Below are positions 1 to 7,308 of a stretch of 9,937 nt of DNA, piece by piece. The DNA is from Candidatus Peribacteria bacterium (lineage in GTDB: Bacteria > Patescibacteriota > Gracilibacteria > Peribacterales > Peribacteraceae). A program made the position numbers and the translations under genes. The stretch's first letter is position 1; the number at the start of each line of letters is the position of its first letter. Under the pieces are notes generated by a model. That model was not told where the DNA came from. It saw only the letters and a program-made list of their open reading frames with translations, and did not search any database. Where the stretch lies: contig CAINWJ010000030.1 of assembly GCA_903854455.1 (NCBI GenBank), forward strand, positions 1 to 9,937, read 5' to 3'.

Positions 1-1387
1 CGCCCGTGAGCATGACGATCTTCTGGATGCCGAGGTGCCGAAGTCCGTCGAAGAGCCCGCGGACGTTGTCCCGCACAATGTCGGAGAAGAAGACCGCACC
101 CAGGATCTGCGTGTCGCTGCCCAGGTACACGGCGATCTCGCCACGCTCACGTGCGCCTTCGTGTTCCTTCGCGATCGCAGCATCAATCCGTAGCCCGTGC
201 TCCTCCAGGAATGACAGTCGTCCCAGCATGTACTTCTTGCCGTCAATCGTTCCCATGACCCCGTCGCCGAACCGCTCGGAGAAATCATCCGGATACGCGA
301 GAGTGACGTTCTGCGACCGAGCGTGACGAATCAACGCTCGAGCCAATACATGGGTGGAGAGCTGATCGAGTGACGCGGCGATGTGCAGCACCTCCTGAAC
401 GGAAGAATTGAATTGCTCGATCCTGAGCACGGCCGGAATACCGAGTGTCAGTGTGCCGGTCTTATCGAAGACGAAGCAGCGCGCCGTACCCAATTTTTCA
501 AGAGCACCACCGTTCTTCACGATGATGCCACGCTTGGCAGCGCGACTGATGCCGGCGGCGAAGGCGATGGGAGTGGCGAGGATGAGCGGGCAGGGAGTGG
601 CAACGACGAGAACTGCGAGGACACGAATAGGATCATTGGACAGGAACCACGCGACAGCTGCGAGGATGAACGTCACGGATGTGAACCAGACGCTGTAGCG
701 GTCAGCGAGCCGCACGAACGGTGCTTTCTTCTCCTCCGCATCGCGAACCAATCGCAAAATCTGCTCGTATTTGCTCTCGTGACTGGGACGCAGCACCCGC
801 ACCGTCAGCACCCCATCCTGACAGATGCTGCCGCTCATGACGTTGGACCCCTCGCGCTTCTCCACGGGAATAGGTTCCCCGGTGAGCTTCGATTCATCCA
901 CCATCGAACGACCCTTCAGTACCTGTCCGTCCACCGGCACACTCTCACCGGGCTTCACGATGATGGTGTCACCGGGAACCACGGCATCCACCGGCACATC
1001 GATCAAGGATCCCTCAAGCTGCTTGTGTGCCTGTGTCGGCGCATTGTTGATGAGGGATGTGAGATCTTTCCGTGCGCGTCTCAGTGCGAAGATTTCGAGT
1101 GCCTCACCACCGGAGAGCATGAGGAGAATCACGATGCCCGCCATGTACTGGTGCAGGACGATCGATGAGGCGATAGCGACGATCGCGATGATGTCGATGC
1201 CGAAGTGCCCACGACGAAGTGCCTTGAGCATTTCCCAGAACATGGGGAGAGCTCCTGCGATGAGCGTGATACCCCAAACGATGTCCGCTGAACCGTGGAA
1301 ACCCGAAACATACACAACTCCGCCAACGACCAGTCCTGTCAGGACAAACGCCGGTGCGGTGAACCAGGGAAGGGGGGGTAGGCGCAT
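1..1387 (-). CDS. Heavy-metal translocating P1B-type ATPase, C-terminal part outside the window
   Basis: Membrane pump that uses ATP to move a transition-metal ion. Starting at ATG 1387-1385 (MRLPPLPWF), 462 codons are open to the window edge. No HMA metal-binding domain precedes the membrane part. Four hydrophobic segments lie near residues 12-30, 35-50, 64-79 and 81-93, followed by the actuator domain with LTGEP (T169-G170-E171). Two more segments follow, the second carrying the metal-site motif ATPCPL (T264-P265-C266). The phosphorylation motif DKTGTLT has D308 (bases 446-466), and the nucleotide-domain GxG is G374-D375-G376. The reading ends in VMLTG, just before the Asp of the P-domain TGD motif. 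Two variants stand out: TPC instead of CPC/CPH/SPC, and H346-V347 where many P1B pumps have His-Pro. TPC occurs in a less-studied P1B subgroup, so the metal cannot be named. No Shine-Dalgarno is visible. The gene is divergent from 1610. The family call is secure. Confidence 0.95.
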   Translation of the reverse strand, partial: MRLPPLPWFTAPAFVLTGLVVGGVVYVSGFHGSADIVWGITLIAGALPMFWEMLKALRRGHFGIDIIAIVAIASSIVLHQYMAGIVILLMLSGGEALEIFALRRARKDLTSLINNAPTQAHKQLEGSLIDVPVDAVVPGDTIIVKPGESVPVDGQVLKGRSMVDESKLTGEPIPVEKREGSNVMSGSICQDGVLTVRVLRPSHESKYEQILRLVRDAEEKKAPFVRLADRYSVWFTSVTFILAAVAWFLSNDPIRVLAVLVVATPCPLILATPIAFAAGISRAAKRGIIVKNGGALEKLGTARCFVFDKTGTLTLGIPAVLRIEQFNSSVQEVLHIAASLDQLSTHVLARALIRHARSQNVTLAYPDDFSERFGDGVMGTIDGKKYMLGRLSFLEEHGLRIDAAIAKEHEGARERGEIAVYLGSDTQILGAVFFSDIVRDNVRGLFDGLRHLGIQKIVMLTG

Positions 1388-1466
1388 TGGCGACAGTATG
1401 GCAGGAGAAACAGATGATCACCACTGATTGGAATGACCAATTCTCAGTACACAATTCCCAAAGAAT

Positions 1467-1551
1467 AACCAATCACCAATGCTCAAACACGATAACTTGG
1501 GCATTTGGTCATTGAGCATTATTTGGTCATTGAGCATTGGTCATTGGTCAT
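1467..1551. repeat. Heptamer-based direct and inverted repeat cluster in the divergent intergenic region
   Basis: An 18-bp unit, ATTTGGTCATTGAGCATT, occurs twice in exact tandem (1503-1520 and 1521-1538) and runs into ATTGGTCATTGGTCAT (1536-1551), so the array is built from the heptamers ATTGGTC and ATTGAGC. The 20 bases at 1467-1486 are an inverted copy of 1530-1549 (18 of 20 match), so the transcript or single strand could form a long imperfect hairpin. A further ATGACCAAT (inverted ATTGGTCAT) lies at 1433-1441. The array sits between two divergent genes, upstream of the promoter at 1574. It could be a slippage-prone minisatellite, a protein-binding array, or a dispersed genomic repeat; the sequence does not decide between these. 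Confidence 0.85.
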
Positions 1552-1573
1552 CCCCCTTTCAGGCCCTGCAAAG

Positions 1574-1602
1574 TTGTTTTCCCCGCTCTCCTATGCTATA
1601 AT
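1574..1602 (+). promoter_or_regulatory. Sigma-70-type extended -10 promoter for the 1610/1928 cassette
   Basis: A perfect TATAAT lies at 1597-1602 and is preceded by TGC (TG at 1594-1595), which makes an extended -10 element. A weak -35, TTGTTT (1574-1579), lies exactly 17 bases upstream. Transcription would start near 1609-1610, at the TTG start codon of the next gene, so the mRNA would be leaderless or nearly so. It is the strongest promoter match I see in the window. Confidence 0.75.
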
Positions 1603-1609
1603 CTCCTGA

Positions 1610-1924
1610 TTGAATACCAACCTCCCCGCCATCCTAAAATCGATCTCTCAACTGACTGCTTTATCCGCGTCAGAGCGTGACCGTGCGCTGACGATCGCAG
1701 AGCGTCTGACATCAGATGAGGAACGGATTGAATTTGTGCAAAAACTCACCGAAATCAATGAACGCCTGATGCAGACTGCCGCTGATGCCTGCCAAGGGCT
1801 GGAGGACATGCGTCTGCTGGTGGAGGAGGCGGAACATATGGCGAGGAAATTCAGCAGAGAAACGAAAGAACAATCCTCCCGCACACGTGAGCTTAAGCAG
1901 GTCGATCGCCTCCTCTCTGCCTAA
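1610..1924 (+). CDS. Small charged helical protein of unknown function
   Basis: I do not recognise this 104-residue protein. It is rich in Glu, Arg, Leu and Ala and predicted by eye to be almost wholly alpha-helical. A helix-rich N-terminal half (residues 10-50) is followed by a segment likely to form a coiled coil (about 45-100, with spaced Leu/Met among acidic and basic residues). It has no signal peptide, membrane segment or metal motif, and one Cys (in DACQGLEDM). The TTG start at 1610 is chosen because the promoter at 1574-1602 places transcription start there and the next in-frame ATG would remove about half of the protein. Its stop is 3 nt before the ATG of the giant gene, so the two are surely co-transcribed and probably translationally coupled. 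A partner, chaperone or regulator of the giant protein is a natural guess from position only. Confidence 0.75.
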   Translation: MNTNLPAILKSISQLTALSASERDRALTIAERLTSDEERIEFVQKLTEINERLMQTAADACQGLEDMRLLVEEAEHMARKFSRETKEQSSRTRELKQVDRLLSA

Positions 1925-1927
1925 AAA

Positions 1928-4900
1928 ATGAAGAACTCCATACCATTCACCGGCGAAGCGAGGCTCCTCCGATTCAAGAAAACGAACGCCGACTTCCACG
2001 AACCACACCCGGGTGAATCGCACCAGGAGCACCTGAGTGTCCTGGCGGGAAAGATGACCGACTATGCAACTATTCAGAAAGAATTTAAAGACTTGAATAG
2101 GAGACTCAAAGATGCACACCAAAAACTACCGCGGGAGCGACAAGCTGACTTCATACAGAGGGCGAACGCAATCTGCGCAAAGCTCAAGACAATGACCAAC
2201 GAGAAAGGAGTGCAGTGGAATGAAACGAAAGAGCACGCGGTGGATAGCAAGGAAATGCTGACTGCGTGGAGAGACACGAAACAGCAACTGGAGCACTTCA
2301 TGGACTCCTACGAAAAACCGAGAACCAAACCGAAGAGTGCATCGACGGATGTCACGGGCAAACCGTTGCCGTTAGCAGAATCTCCTGTAACAACAAATAA
2401 ACTGAAACCCGAAAAGAATCCATCGCCTGCTCCAGTAGAATCCAAGACAAAAAGCACTCCGACTGCTCCGGCAAACACTTCCGCATCACGAGCGACAAAA
2501 CCTCTGCCACCAGTCGCTGCACCGTCGGGTACTCGGTCAGCTACAGCTAAGACGCCTGCGACAAGTACGAAACCAACCGAAAAACCGGCGACAGCACGTC
2601 CGAAGCCACCAGCTGCCCTGGAGACTGCCATTACACCAAAAGCTACTCCTTCGAAACCCGCCTCTGGACCAACTCTACCGAATACCATTGAACCTCAGAC
2701 GAAAAAATGGATGTCAAAAGTCGGTATGCAATTTAGAGTCAAGGACTCAACAACGGGCGTTCTCTCATTTGATCCACAAAAAATGGCGTTTCCTGATGGC
2801 AAAGAACGATGGCCCGATATTGAGGGACCACTGAACGTAAAGGTGAGATTCGATGAAAACGAGAAAAAATTCACGATAGAGAACAATTCAACGATATTCC
2901 AAAAAATCGATGATCATGATGAATCAATTGGCATTCGTCCACAGGGCAGTGGAAGAATCGGCTACTTCTTCAAAACACGCCACCAAGAAGAAAAGGACTA
3001 CAGGAAAGCACTGAATAACAAAGAGGAGAATGCCTTCAGGTGCTCGTCACTCAAAGTTAGAGACAACTTGAAAATTGCGAAAGAGGCAATAGGGCAAAAC
3101 CCTGAGAACATCGTTTATTCCCCCGCAGCCTGCAGAGATCGCGACCTCATGCTTTTCGCTATAAAAACTCATCTAGAGCAACTCAAGACAACGTGGACGG
3201 AAGATGCCTGTGCGGAGATTAGAGCTGCAGCTACTTCATTTACTGGAGATCGAGAATTTGCAAAGACTATATTCGCACTCGAGAAGAAAACTATACCGTT
3301 CTCGTTCTTCTCGCCGGAATTGAGGAAGGATCCAGACATCATCAAAGCCGCATTGCGCTGTTCTTCTGACTATGTAAAAGATGCGGATCTCGACGTTCTT
3401 AAAACCCCGGCGTTATTGGAGTTCATGGCCAACGAATGTCCCAACAAATTTGAATTTCTTGCTCGAAGTCATGGAACAAATTTTGATCTGGAAAAAATTG
3501 TGAACGAAGAGATGGCGAGAAAAATCCTTCACGGCAAAGATGGTATTGGCGCATTTCGTTCACTCCTCGAGGAAAAAACTCAATCTCCAATCCACGCAAA
3601 ATTACTTAAAACCATTGAAGAAGCCTACAAAGACCAGAATTTCAAAGAAGTACTTATGGAATACCTTCACCTCTCGGGAGCGGGCATATGGCAGTTCCCT
3701 TTTCTTCATGCAAATCAGGAAGCTGTCCTCACCGCAATGCATTCTGCGCCAGAATTACTGATGCATGACTGGCCGTTCGTGAAAGAAGGACAGAAGACGG
3801 AATGGTACCGAGAAGCAATCGCGCGAAACGGTCATGCGGCAAGATACGGAGCCAGTGAACACGTGTTCGATGCGATGAAAGACCACTGCTTCGTCACCGT
3901 GAATGAAAGAGGCAAAGAAACCACCGTCGATGATGCGAAAAGCTACCAACTGATGGACAACGCCGTTCTTTGCGACTGTCAACTCTTCCTGAGAGCCAAG
4001 AACACGGATAAATATCTGTACCAAGGGATCAAGGATAAAACAACAAATGTCATGACCGTGGGCAGGATCAAAACCATCACCCACCCCAACGATCACCGTT
4101 GGGAACTAAAGCTCGAAAGCGGCGGCATTACAGTGATCGAAACGAAAGGAACACAGATCGAAGTGACGATCGCAGGCAGCAAGAAGCCGTTCGTGTATGA
4201 AACCGCAGCCTCTGCCACAACGAAGCCCGCTCTTTCCCCCAAGCCTGCTTCGAAAGCTGACACGACCACTAATGAAGAAGCTGAATCTATGAAACGCTTA
4301 GTAAATGTAACGGAAGCATTGAAGGATATTGCATTGCACTATGACTCAAAAAATCTTTCCAGTACACAAACCCAAAACATGCGTACTGCCATAGATGCAC
4401 TGACCTCGTCCGACAAAAATACTCTGCTGGGAGTCATAGAGGGGTGGCAAGCACGTGGTTTACTGGGACAAGGAGGGCTACTTCCATTCGATGAAGAGAC
4501 AAAGGATAAAGACGGGACCATCCACCTGTTCAAAAACTCAAAGAAATTCGAAGTGATTCTTTCACCGGACGGAAAGATCATTGTTAGAGTAGATGGAGCA
4601 AACATAGAAACTAATAAGCTTTCTTCGGCAGTTCCGAAACCCGCCCCCGCCGCCAAGCCTGCTCTGAAGCCGGATGTATCCCAAGAAATTACTGATCGCT
4701 TCGTACAGGACCTGCATTTCCCCGCAGCGATCGGTACATATCCTGGAAATGCCTTCAATCTGAATGATGAAAAGCGCAAAGCCTGCGAAGCGAGCCTGCG
4801 CACACTCATAGGAATCCCAAAAGATGAATCACTGGAACAGTATTTCCAGAAAGGAAAAAAGGAATTTCTGAGTGATAGTGGCGAATTATTGAGATTTACG

Positions 4901-7240
4901 AACATTCAAAGTGCAGGCGATACGCAGATACTGCGTTCTACGTGGCACAAAACCGGAACCAATGAAAGCATCGCTGTTCTCACATTGAATACTGCCCAAC
5001 CACGACTCATCGTAACGTTCAAGGACGGCATGATTTCATCCATCGACCAGCAGAGGGATCCATTCAATGTATGGGGTCAGGTAGCGACGGAGCACAAATT
5101 GGCACTGCAGGAATTCTGTAAACCTGGCAGTGAAAAACTCCAGGAGTACTACAGAAGGCGTGCGACATGCGAGAAAGACAAATCAAGTATTCCAGCCTTT
5201 GAAGTGCCAGAGAAAGAGGTCAGCAAGATCACGTTCGTCCCAACTGGGGAAGCTGTTATAGCCGATCTGTCGACGCCACTCGGAACTGACCATCTGTGGA
5301 TCTGCACAGGACTGAGTGTGATTGATCGTGCGAATGGACGTCACATGCTGGCGCATGTGAACGGAGGTAGTAACGCAAATGGCATGGAAGGAGCGGACAA
5401 GACCGCTATGGAAAAAGTAGAAAAGGCTTTTGAGCAATTAGTAGTCGACAAGAGCGAAATCACGATCGTCATCGGAGACAAGGAGGAGAATATTGCGCGT
5501 GAATTATTCAAGCTGCTGACAACAAAATATCTGGTTCCACCCGAGCGCATCCGCATCATCCCCCCACGATACATCGTTCAGAGGAATGGAGGACAGCGTG
5601 GCGAGGACATCATCTGTGCTCCAGAGAAAGGCAAAGGCATCTATCGTGCAATCGAGTGGGTGGATGGAGGCGGAGGGTGGAGAGAAGATGAGGGTGATCC
5701 GGTCTTCAGGCACTTCAGGAAACAGGAAAAGAAGTGGTGGGAGGAGCAGAAGAATCGAAACAAACCACCGATGGATACAAAACTCACGGAAAATCCACGG
5801 GCAACAGAGAAGAAACCAGAATCGAAAGAGCCGGAAACGACCCCGGAGAAAAGAATGGCGGCAGAACATCTGCAACTTCTGAATTCACTCAAGGAAAAAA
5901 CAGAAGATAAGCTCCTGGATTACATCACCACTGAAACCATCAGGAAACACCAGGAAGATGGCACACTGTACGTTCTGCTCTTGGCCATTGACAGCAAAAA
6001 AGCAGAAGATACGACATCCGCAGATGAATATTCCCGAATGATCGAGGCGCTTATCAACGAGGGAATGGCACTGAGACATGCCATCGCGGAAGCAAAAAAT
6101 ATGACGATCAGTGTCCTGCGACAGAAAATAAATACTGCTCCATTTGCAGAGTATTTCACGCAAGAAAACAAAGAGGGTGAATTACCCAAAGCAAATATCG
6201 ATCTCAAACATCTGGAAAAACTGAGTGAGCCGCAACTACGCACTCTCTATGAAATTTGTCTGCTAGAACAGCAGGTAAGAAAAGCCAATATTCGTTATCA
6301 GGGTGGCAGTGCATTCTTAAAGAACACAATATCTGCCACTGATCCGAGAGAAGGCAGATACGGCAATTGTAATGCAGTTGCAAGCTACTACTACGCACTC
6401 GCGTCACTGGTAGGGTCAAAGGAGCTGACGAGCTCAATGAATAACTTCATAGGAGATCACCATATCCAACTGTACTTCAATCTTGGACGAGACAATGAAG
6501 GAAAAGCGATCATGCTTTCAAAAAATACCAGCCGCGTAAACATGAGAGACGTTGGGGACGATGGACGATGGAGATCTCCTGACGACCATCCATACCCTCA
6601 TAATTTCTACGATCCAAAATACGATGTGCACTCCCATGGCATTGATCTGGAAAAAGTTTCAGGCGGCATACATGCAATCGTGGGAGGAAGGATCAGTATC
6701 TTGAAAACGGTGAAAGCGGAATTTGACAAAAAAAGCATTACCATGCTGGAACATGATAGAAAAATCTACGAAAAGGTATTGAAACTGCATCCATACGACA
6801 TTACAAACAGTGCGAACTACTGGGAAATTTTATCTGAAATGTACGATAGAAATAAGGAGAAAAGGGGGCACCTGAAGAATCAAACTGGCAAAGCATTGGG
6901 GTATCATATCGATGCCAGTTACTGGGCCGGATTCCCTCTTGTAAATTACGTTGAGAGATTCCCCGAAGAAGGAGCTGCTTACATCAAGCAATACGAACAG
7001 AAGATAACAAAAAATCCACAGACGTTCCGGGATTTTGTCCAATCTCCGATAAAGGAAATGAGAGCCACCCCCTCTCTTGATAGGCGGAAAAGTACTGACA
7101 GAAGTTCTCTTAGTCTCAATATTGTTAACCGTGTAAATATGATTCAAGCTCTGGAGAATATATTCTCCGAACCTAAGGCAAAGGAACTCTGCAACGAACA
7201 ATTGAAAATATTGCATGAAGAGATCCGTTCATGGAAATAA
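1928..7240 (+). CDS. Giant 1770-residue modular protein with CheD-like deamidase and transglutaminase-like segments
   Basis: Large protein of unknown overall function. Visible modules, in order: a charged helical or coiled-coil stretch (about 38-130); a Pro/Lys/Thr/Ala linker (131-257); a beta-rich module (258-330); DUF4116-like helical repeats (about 375-655); a beta-rich module (680-760); a short PKPA linker (765-785); a mixed module (790-890); a second PKPA linker (895-912); an unassigned globular region (915-1095); a CheD-like domain (1098-1235, T1120/C1126/H1143); a Lys/Glu/Pro linker (about 1252-1285); a helical region (1290-1460); a transglutaminase-like segment (1465-1540, C1481, H1511/H1512); and a helical C-terminus. 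No signal peptide, transmembrane helix, LPxTG or lipobox is visible, so it is cytoplasmic or exported by an unrecognised route. The ATG at 1928 follows the upstream stop by 3 nt with no purine-rich ribosome site. The gene is visibly more AT-rich than its flanks. Modules joined by flexible linkers suggest an effector-like or scaffold enzyme, which is inference. Confidence 0.95.
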   Translation: MKNSIPFTGEARLLRFKKTNADFHEPHPGESHQEHLSVLAGKMTDYATIQKEFKDLNRRLKDAHQKLPRERQADFIQRANAICAKLKTMTNEKGVQWNETKEHAVDSKEMLTAWRDTKQQLEHFMDSYEKPRTKPKSASTDVTGKPLPLAESPVTTNKLKPEKNPSPAPVESKTKSTPTAPANTSASRATKPLPPVAAPSGTRSATAKTPATSTKPTEKPATARPKPPAALETAITPKATPSKPASGPTLPNTIEPQTKKWMSKVGMQFRVKDSTTGVLSFDPQKMAFPDGKERWPDIEGPLNVKVRFDENEKKFTIENNSTIFQKIDDHDESIGIRPQGSGRIGYFFKTRHQEEKDYRKALNNKEENAFRCSSLKVRDNLKIAKEAIGQNPENIVYSPAACRDRDLMLFAIKTHLEQLKTTWTEDACAEIRAAATSFTGDREFAKTIFALEKKTIPFSFFSPELRKDPDIIKAALRCSSDYVKDADLDVLKTPALLEFMANECPNKFEFLARSHGTNFDLEKIVNEEMARKILHGKDGIGAFRSLLEEKTQSPIHAKLLKTIEEAYKDQNFKEVLMEYLHLSGAGIWQFPFLHANQEAVLTAMHSAPELLMHDWPFVKEGQKTEWYREAIARNGHAARYGASEHVFDAMKDHCFVTVNERGKETTVDDAKSYQLMDNAVLCDCQLFLRAKNTDKYLYQGIKDKTTNVMTVGRIKTITHPNDHRWELKLESGGITVIETKGTQIEVTIAGSKKPFVYETAASATTKPALSPKPASKADTTTNEEAESMKRLVNVTEALKDIALHYDSKNLSSTQTQNMRTAIDALTSSDKNTLLGVIEGWQARGLLGQGGLLPFDEETKDKDGTIHLFKNSKKFEVILSPDGKIIVRVDGANIETNKLSSAVPKPAPAAKPALKPDVSQEITDRFVQDLHFPAAIGTYPGNAFNLNDEKRKACEASLRTLIGIPKDESLEQYFQKGKKEFLSDSGELLRFTNIQSAGDTQILRSTWHKTGTNESIAVLTLNTAQPRLIVTFKDGMISSIDQQRDPFNVWGQVATEHKLALQEFCKPGSEKLQEYYRRRATCEKDKSSIPAFEVPEKEVSKITFVPTGEAVIADLSTPLGTDHLWICTGLSVIDRANGRHMLAHVNGGSNANGMEGADKTAMEKVEKAFEQLVVDKSEITIVIGDKEENIARELFKLLTTKYLVPPERIRIIPPRYIVQRNGGQRGEDIICAPEKGKGIYRAIEWVDGGGGWREDEGDPVFRHFRKQEKKWWEEQKNRNKPPMDTKLTENPRATEKKPESKEPETTPEKRMAAEHLQLLNSLKEKTEDKLLDYITTETIRKHQEDGTLYVLLLAIDSKKAEDTTSADEYSRMIEALINEGMALRHAIAEAKNMTISVLRQKINTAPFAEYFTQENKEGELPKANIDLKHLEKLSEPQLRTLYEICLLEQQVRKANIRYQGGSAFLKNTISATDPREGRYGNCNAVASYYYALASLVGSKELTSSMNNFIGDHHIQLYFNLGRDNEGKAIMLSKNTSRVNMRDVGDDGRWRSPDDHPYPHNFYDPKYDVHSHGIDLEKVSGGIHAIVGGRISILKTVKAEFDKKSITMLEHDRKIYEKVLKLHPYDITNSANYWEILSEMYDRNKEKRGHLKNQTGKALGYHIDASYWAGFPLVNYVERFPEEGAAYIKQYEQKITKNPQTFRDFVQSPIKEMRATPSLDRRKSTDRSSLSLNIVNRVNMIQALENIFSEPKAKELCNEQLKILHEEIRSWK
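2318..2698 (+). other. Low-complexity Pro/Lys/Thr/Ala linker in the giant protein
   Basis: Residues 131-257 are almost entirely Pro, Lys, Thr, Ala and Ser with recurring KP, TKP and PxP steps and no predicted fold. Such segments act as flexible or extended tethers. It separates the N-terminal helical part from the first beta-rich module. Shorter stretches of the same style recur near residues 765-785, 895-912 and 1252-1285, marking domain boundaries. The second and third contain similar KPAL/PKPA steps (AAGCCTGCT in both DNA copies), which hints at duplication of a linker. Confidence 0.8.
3050..3892 (+). other. DUF4116-like helical repeat region of the giant protein
   Basis: Residues 375-655 contain phrases of the DUF4116 type: a helix ending in an 'EAI..N' or 'AAL..' step, then 'ysp.l..D.e....A'. 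Examples are AKEAIGQNPENIVYSPAACR (residues 384 on), FSPELRKDPDIIKAALR (about 462-480), and REAIARNGHAARYGASE (about 628-645). DUF4116 repeats are short helical hairpin units of unknown function found in large bacterial and protist proteins. The copies are diverged and irregularly spaced, so this is a resemblance. HEAT- or ankyrin-like helical repeats are the alternative. Confidence 0.5.
5219..5632 (+). other. CheD-like glutamine deamidase domain inside the giant protein
   Basis: Residues 1098-1235. CheD enzymes deamidate glutamines of chemoreceptors with a Cys-His-Thr site (T21, C27, H44 in Thermotoga maritima CheD, from memory). Here T1120, C1126 and H1143 have exactly those spacings (-6 and +17 from Cys). 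The upstream GE (E1108) lies 18 residues before the Cys, as in CheD; D1133 matches the Asp at +7; and AH matches at +16/+17. Downstream come a helix, a strand (EITIVIGD), a second helix, a strand (RIRIIPP) and N1220-GGQRG with a following GKGIYR, matching the CheD ending GGNR...GK. The fold is also that of CNF1-type toxin deamidases. No chemotaxis gene is nearby, so the substrate is unlikely to be a receptor. Overall identity is low, so the call depends on motif order and spacing. Confidence 0.72.
6320..6547 (+). other. Transglutaminase/papain-like Cys-His segment of the giant protein
   Basis: Residues 1465-1540. A Gly-Asn-Cys followed by a helix (C1481, GNCNAVASYYYALASLVG) has the shape of the transglutaminase-core nucleophile helix 'GxC..fA.l...l.r..G'. 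About 30 residues later a His-led strand follows (GDHHIQLYFNLG, H1511/H1512), then a second strand ending at N1533 (IMLSKN), where the family usually has Asp. This order, Cys on a helix then His then Asp/Asn on adjacent strands, is typical of the transglutaminase-like fold, which includes proteases, peptide N-glycanases and toxin transglutaminases. Without a profile search it could also be another papain-like fold or a non-catalytic relative. Confidence 0.5.
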
Positions 7241-7308
7241 GAATCAGGAGAAGTCGAAAAAACGGAGCATCAGCCCGGCACCTCGCTGACATAGCACGAG
7301 CTTCATCA

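Noticed and set aside
383..1427. Long plus-strand reading frames (383-1168, 408-698, 825-1427)
   Set aside because: They lie opposite the P1B ATPase, whose minus-strand frame shows every family motif in order; the plus-strand translations show no recognisable domain.
1104..1472. Minus-strand frame of 122 codons overlapping the ATPase start
   Set aside because: It is out of frame with the ATPase. Its protein is low-complexity and unlike any family, while the overlapping ATPase N-terminus has clear membrane segments.
1467..1549. Terminal inverted repeats of a mobile element
   Set aside because: Only about 40 bases lie between the arms, there is no transposase, and the arms are part of the heptamer array.
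1503..1551. CRISPR-like array
   Set aside because: The 18-bp units abut without spacers and there are no cas genes; it is a heptamer tandem repeat.
2308..2688. Gly/Val/Ala/Phe-rich minus-strand frame of 126 codons
   Set aside because: It is the antisense of the Pro/Lys/Thr/Ala linker; the composition follows from the sense codons.
4339..4905. 188-codon minus-strand frame inside the giant gene
   Set aside because: Shadow of the sense gene, with Ser/Phe-rich translation and no motif.
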